Source: Breznakia pachnodae
GTDB lineage: Bacteria; Bacillota_I; Bacilli_A; Erysipelotrichales; Erysipelotrichaceae
Direction of reading: 5' to 3'
Length of the DNA: 64,000 nucleotides
NCBI RefSeq assembly: GCF_030814225.1
Contig: NZ_JAUSUR010000002.1
Span: 248,001-312,000 of the forward strand
A program made the translations under genes and the position numbers. Of the stretch, positions 61,119 through 64,000 are shown piece after piece; the first letter of the stretch is position 1; each line of letters begins with the position of its first letter. The notes beneath the pieces are model-generated. The model ran no database searches. It worked only from the letters and a program-made list of their open reading frames with translations, and was not told where the DNA came from.

Positions 61119-62390
61119 TTACTCTTCTCCCAGTGTGAGATTTATTTTAAACTCACTTTGATTTCCAACGTTATCACTTAAGTGTATTTGAATACTTCCT
61201 TCTGAAACCGATTCAATAACTCCATCACTAGGAAAGTTATAAGATACATCATTATAGACATAAGATGAATTCTCATAATCTATTCCACTATGCTCATCAT
61301 GAACACTTATTATTACTTTATCTTCATCGTAATCTACATCTGCCATTTCAGGAGCATCATTATCTATATTATTGATTTCTAGTGTTTCTTTTAATCCATT
61401 AATATCAATAGTATAGGTATCATTCTCGTCAACTTGGAATATTATTTCATCTCCATTAATTGAATACTCAACATCACCTTCACTATTTTTTATGGAAACA
61501 GCCTGTGAATCAATACGTTGATTCATTACGATTTGCACCGGTTCTCCAGCTGATGTATATTCTTCGGATGTATATAAAATTTCATTAATCGCTAATGGTT
61601 GTGTGTTATCAGTTGTTGCTAATGCTGCTCCACTTACCAAGGCAACTCCAGCTAGAGAAACAGCTAGTGTTGCTGCTAGTTTATTACTTTTCTTTACTAC
61701 AGATGCTGAAGCATTTGCTAACGTTACATTAGATAAGATTGTCTCACTGGCAACTTTTGACAATGCAACTTGATTTGCATATTGAGAAAACACCTGATAT
61801 AGGATTGGTATTCCAGTTACACTTAAGTAGTGTTCTGGATTAAAACCGCGTTTTGCTAAACTTGGTTTTATGGATGTTCTTACTCTATTTAATCGATTCT
61901 TTACGGTTCCCTCTGGTATTTCAAGTATTCCTGCAATCTCTCTGGTTGTAAGGTCATCAAAAAAACGTAACTCCCCAACAATCACAAATTTGTTCGGAAG
62001 TTTCCCTAATTCTTCTTTAATAACATCAATTACTTCCTGATTGTTGTAATCCTTTTTCTGATCATCTTTTACTGTTACTAGTGTATCTAAGAAACTTTCA
62101 TCCTCTAATGTAAGTTGATACTTTTTCTTGTGATAGAGTTTCATTGCTGTATTGTAGGTGATAGTAAAAAGCCAGGCATGAAATGTCTTTAGTTCTTTTA
62201 ATGTGTGAATCTTTTGATATACCTTAATAAAGGTATCTTGCACGACTTCTTCGGCATCGGCTTGATTCTTTAATAAAGAAATAGAGAACAGATAAATTGA
62301 ATTCTTATAGAATTCATAGATATCTTCAAATGCTTTTTTATCGCCCTTAGCAAATTGTTCTACAACCTTTGTGTCTATTCTTTTGCCCAT
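61119..62390 (-). CDS. Membrane-tethered ECF sigma factor, cassette 3
   Basis: 423 residues from the ATG at 62390 (AGGTGGACA upstream; the TTG further up is rejected). Sigma region 2 about 12-88 (ADAEEVVQDTFIKVYQKI, FHAWLFTITYN), region 4 about 122-178 (DLTTREIAGILEIPEGTVKNRL). Conserved segment 179-222 (KRGFNPEHYLSVTGIP, ending ILSNV). TM helix about 238-258. The ectodomain of about 160 residues has modules joined by INNIDNDAPEM, with SGIDYENSSYV and DNVGNQSEF. It matches the cassette 1 and 2 proteins in order and spacing. It should read the AATTCGAACGA/ACAGGTCTAAT promoters found before this gene and before the giant. Confidence 0.9.
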   Translation of the reverse strand: MGKRIDTKVVEQFAKGDKKAFEDIYEFYKNSIYLFSISLLKNQADAEEVVQDTFIKVYQKIHTLKELKTFHAWLFTITYNTAMKLYHKKKYQLTLEDESFLDTLVTVKDDQKKDYNNQEVIDVIKEELGKLPNKFVIVGELRFFDDLTTREIAGILEIPEGTVKNRLNRVRTSIKPSLAKRGFNPEHYLSVTGIPILYQVFSQYANQVALSKVASETILSNVTLANASASVVKKSNKLAATLAVSLAGVALVSGAALATTDNTQPLAINEILYTSEEYTSAGEPVQIVMNQRIDSQAVSIKNSEGDVEYSINGDEIIFQVDENDTYTIDINGLKETLEINNIDNDAPEMADVDYDEDKVIISVHDEHSGIDYENSSYVYNDVSYNFPSDGVIESVSEGSIQIHLSDNVGNQSEFKINLTLGEE

Positions 62391-62424
62391 TGTCCACCTC
62401 TTCAATAATTGCTTTCATTCATTG

Positions 62425-62458
62425 ATTAGACCTGTAGCTCAAACGTTTCGTTCGAATT
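62425..62458 (-). promoter_or_regulatory. Cassette 3 ECF-like promoter of the sigma gene
   Basis: On the minus strand AATTCGAACGA (62448-62458), 12 bases, ACAGGTCTAAT (62425-62435), about 35 bases before the start codon. Exact copy of the pair at 59905. Confidence 0.82.
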
Positions 62459-62514
62459 GTCTAATTATTAGTCGTAGAATTATAGATTTTCGTTCATTAA
62501 TAATAAAAAAGATT

Positions 62515-62548
62515 ACTTTAATCGAAATCAAAGTAACCATTTATTCAT
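62515..62548 (-). terminator. Terminator of the 100-aa gene
   Basis: On the minus strand a 12-bp stem (two G-T pairs) with a TTCG tetraloop is followed by TTTTTT. It insulates cassette 3 from upstream transcription. Confidence 0.92.
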
Positions 62549-62565
62549 TTTCTAACACAATAAAA

Positions 62566-62868
62566 TCATTTCACTAGGACATAGGAATTATCAATATCCA
62601 TCATTCTCTTTAATTCTTTCCCAGTTGAATAATGATTTGGTTTATCTTTCTTTATAACACAAATAATATTACCTGCCTCTCCTTGGGATAAACATGTAAG
62701 TTGCAAATAATCGTTATTGCCATAAATATAGCATACTAAATATTCTAAGTATGTATCCTCTTTTTTACTTTCTTCAAATACATTGAATAACCGAACTTTT
62801 GAACCACTCCAAATTATCATATCATCTGATATATCTTTAATTGGTATCCAATTTTCTTTTCTTAACAT
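62566..62868 (-). CDS. Hypothetical protein, 100 aa
   Basis: Small soluble protein that I do not recognise. It begins MLRKENWIPI and contains a beta-type core (LEYLVCYIYGNNDYLQL, AGNIICVI) with several Tyr residues. There is no signal peptide or TM helix. AAAGGGTTAATT lies before the ATG. It lies 61 bases after a zinc-ribbon-like gene and shares its terminator, so the pair is probably one small operon. Confidence 0.65.
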   Translation of the reverse strand: MLRKENWIPIKDISDDMIIWSGSKVRLFNVFEESKKEDTYLEYLVCYIYGNNDYLQLTCLSQGEAGNIICVIKKDKPNHYSTGKELKRMMDIDNSYVLVK

Positions 62869-62929
62869 AATTAACCCTTTCCATTATCAGCAGAGATACT
62901 TCATCTTTCTATTCCTATTCTGTTAATCA

Positions 62930-63136
62930 TTATTTTAAATTAGGATTTTGTTCACGTAACCAAGTCAAATCTTTATCATATTTATGTTTATCAATAACAT
63001 TCTTGTATTTTTCAAGAATGAATATTTCATCACAAGTATCACAGTAATAAGCAACTGTTTTATATCTATTAATTTTACTAACACAATTATCAGCTAGTGT
63101 TCTTTTTATAAGACTTGCACACTTTTCACATTTCAT
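62930..63136 (-). CDS. Zinc-ribbon-like small protein, 68 aa
   Basis: 68 residues with CEKC at residues 3-6 and CDTC near 32-35, the spacing of a zinc ribbon, then a Lys-rich helix (YKNVIDKHKYDKDLTWL). GGAGAACTCTAT precedes the ATG. It is not a recognised family. It could bind nucleic acid or a protein. It is followed by the 100-aa unknown gene. Confidence 0.68.
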   Translation of the reverse strand: MKCEKCASLIKRTLADNCVSKINRYKTVAYYCDTCDEIFILEKYKNVIDKHKYDKDLTWLREQNPNLK

Positions 63137-63184
63137 ATAGAGTTCTCCATTTATTCCACATTCTATATTATATCAAATTGTCAG

Positions 63185-63212
63185 AAAAAAAGACCACCTC
63201 TTAGAAGTGATC
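63185..63212 (-). terminator. Terminator after the XRE regulator gene
   Basis: On the minus strand GATCACTTC/GAGGTGGTC (9 bp with G-T pairs, loop TAA) is followed by seven T. Confidence 0.85.
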
Positions 63213-63262
63213 AACGAATTAACTTATGAATGATGCGTCTTAAATTATTTTTTCATGTAATT

Positions 63263-63772
63263 TTATACTTTCTTACGAGTTAAGAAAATTCCAATAATCA
63301 CTCCTATAAAGACAAGTGGTGCTAGTCTGAAAAATAACCATTCAAATGCATGAAATGCTACTCCAACTACACTGGTTTCAGGTTCACTATAATCCCACTC
63401 TAAGTATGGGCTATTTAATACTATTAAGACTGCAGAAATTATAATTATGAGCGCACACAATGAGATAAGTATCCAATGAAGTGTTTTTCTTCTTGTGGCC
63501 TTTCTTTGTGCAAGTTGTAAGTTTATAATCTCCAGTTTCTCTGAAATTGCTTTTATGTCATCAGCTTTTATCTCAGTAACAGTTTCTCCAAGCAAAGTGC
63601 TTACAGGTATTTCAAGTACTTCCGATATGAAGATCAACATATCAGAATCAGGAACTGATAATCCATGCTCCCATTTAGAAATTGTTTGTCGTACCACATT
63701 TAGTTTGATAGCAAGTTCTTCTTGGGAAAGTCCTTTTGATTTTCTGATTACTTTAATATTTTCATTTAACAT
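63263..63772 (-). CDS. XRE-family regulator with two transmembrane helices
   Basis: 169 residues. The N-terminal HTH_3 domain (residues 2-57) is clear: IKVIRKSKGLSQEELAIKLNVVRQTISKWEHGLSVPDSDML. A linker helix follows, then TM helices at about 103-122 and 145-165. DNA-binding proteins of this shape sit at the membrane and often control a neighbouring gene. Start at 63772 with GAAGG upstream. A hairpin GTTGC/GCAAC lies in the leader region near 63830. Target unknown. Confidence 0.88.
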   Translation of the reverse strand: MLNENIKVIRKSKGLSQEELAIKLNVVRQTISKWEHGLSVPDSDMLIFISEVLEIPVSTLLGETVTEIKADDIKAISEKLEIINLQLAQRKATRRKTLHWILISLCALIIIISAVLIVLNSPYLEWDYSEPETSVVGVAFHAFEWLFFRLAPLVFIGVIIGIFLTRKKV

Positions 63773-63905
63773 TAGATATAACCTTCTTTCTTTCATTTGC
63801 TATCACCATTGTAGGAAACCTAAGCGGTTGCTACAAGCAACGTATATTAACATCATCATTATCCTTTACAATAATTATACTATACTCGTGTTATTATGAG
63901 CTGCG

Positions 63906-63932
63906 AAAAAAAACACTTCGTAATTGAAGTGC
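63906..63932 (-). terminator. Terminator after the truncated gene at the right edge
   Basis: On the minus strand CACTTC/GAAGTG with a six-base loop is followed by eight T. Confidence 0.8.
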
Positions 63933-63940
63933 TTTGTAAT

Positions 63941-64000
63941 CTATTCAATAATACTTTCTTCCCAATCAGCTTTTGGTTCTAATCCAAGAAGTTTTACTAC
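63941..64000 (-). CDS. C-terminal end of a gene running off the window
   Basis: The last 19 codons of a minus-strand gene, reading ...LLGLEPKADWEESIIE and a TAG stop at 63941-63943. It is followed at once by a terminator, which supports it as real. Too short to identify; the rest lies beyond 64000. Confidence 0.6.
   Translation of the reverse strand, partial: VVKLLGLEPKADWEESIIE

Noticed and set aside
62566-63136. Toxin-antitoxin pair
   Set aside because: Neither protein shows a known toxin or antitoxin motif; only the small size and pairing suggested it.

Overview
The window is AT-rich, with dense, mostly minus-strand operons, strong AGGAGG-type ribosome binding sites, short hairpin/U-tract terminators, PTS and PRD regulators, lipoproteins with classical lipoboxes and Gram-positive-type cell-wall anchored giants. 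This indicates a low-GC Bacillota, and the style (TGD-type anchor motifs, many sugar systems) would fit a gut Erysipelotrichia-like organism; that placement is inference. No rRNA, tRNA, CRISPR array, transposase or phage gene was seen.

Layout. 75-3,996: housekeeping genes (HAD phosphatase, GNAT acetyltransferase, glutamate racemase murI, DUF2500-like membrane protein, a MerR/SDR pair). 4,049-12,296: surface-protein cassette 1 (958-aa internalin-like protein, membrane-tethered ECF sigma factor, 1221-aa LRR protein). 12,464-21,910: isochorismatase-like hydrolase, then a sugar ABC-transporter/Gfo-Idh-MocA/TIM-barrel operon with a divergent LacI regulator. 21,915-31,050: a duplicated-domain unknown protein, a PadR-controlled ABC-2 export operon, a second PadR, a GNAT, a lipoprotein, a HAD phosphatase and an orphan AbiEi-like antitoxin. 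31,104-39,468: a nine-gene galactitol-type PTS operon with two DhaK/DhaL pairs, a class II aldolase and a PRD regulator. 39,592-39,952: a small intergenic unit with a 22-codon ORF, tandem palindromes and terminators. 39,967-49,472: surface cassette 2 (sigma, InlB-repeat protein, 2475-aa giant). 49,666-62,458: surface cassette 3 (sigma, InlB-repeat protein, 3378-aa giant). 62,515-64,000: small unknown genes and an XRE membrane regulator.

The most interesting content is a three-fold repeated system. Each cassette has an ECF sigma factor (sigma2 and sigma4 regions) continuing, in one polypeptide, into a conserved 44-residue juxtamembrane segment, one transmembrane helix and an Ig-like ectodomain. 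Each is followed by a giant wall-anchored repeat protein, and in cassettes 2 and 3 an InlB-repeat membrane protein lies between them. In every cassette the sequence upstream of the sigma gene and that directly upstream of the giant share a matched pair of promoter elements with identical spacing, and the pair differs between cassettes: ATCCG-N19-CGTCTATTA (cassette 1), TACTGAACAA-N16-ATCTA (cassette 2), AATTCGAACGA-N12-ACAGGTCTAAT (cassette 3). The -10-like elements carry the (C/G)TCTA core typical of ECF promoters, and cassettes 2 and 3 have the ECF-like GAAC in the -35. The simplest reading is three insulated, self-amplifying switches, each driven by its own membrane-tethered sigma factor and each controlling its own giant surface protein. 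No separate anti-sigma gene is present in any cassette; the juxtamembrane segment or ectodomain may do that job.
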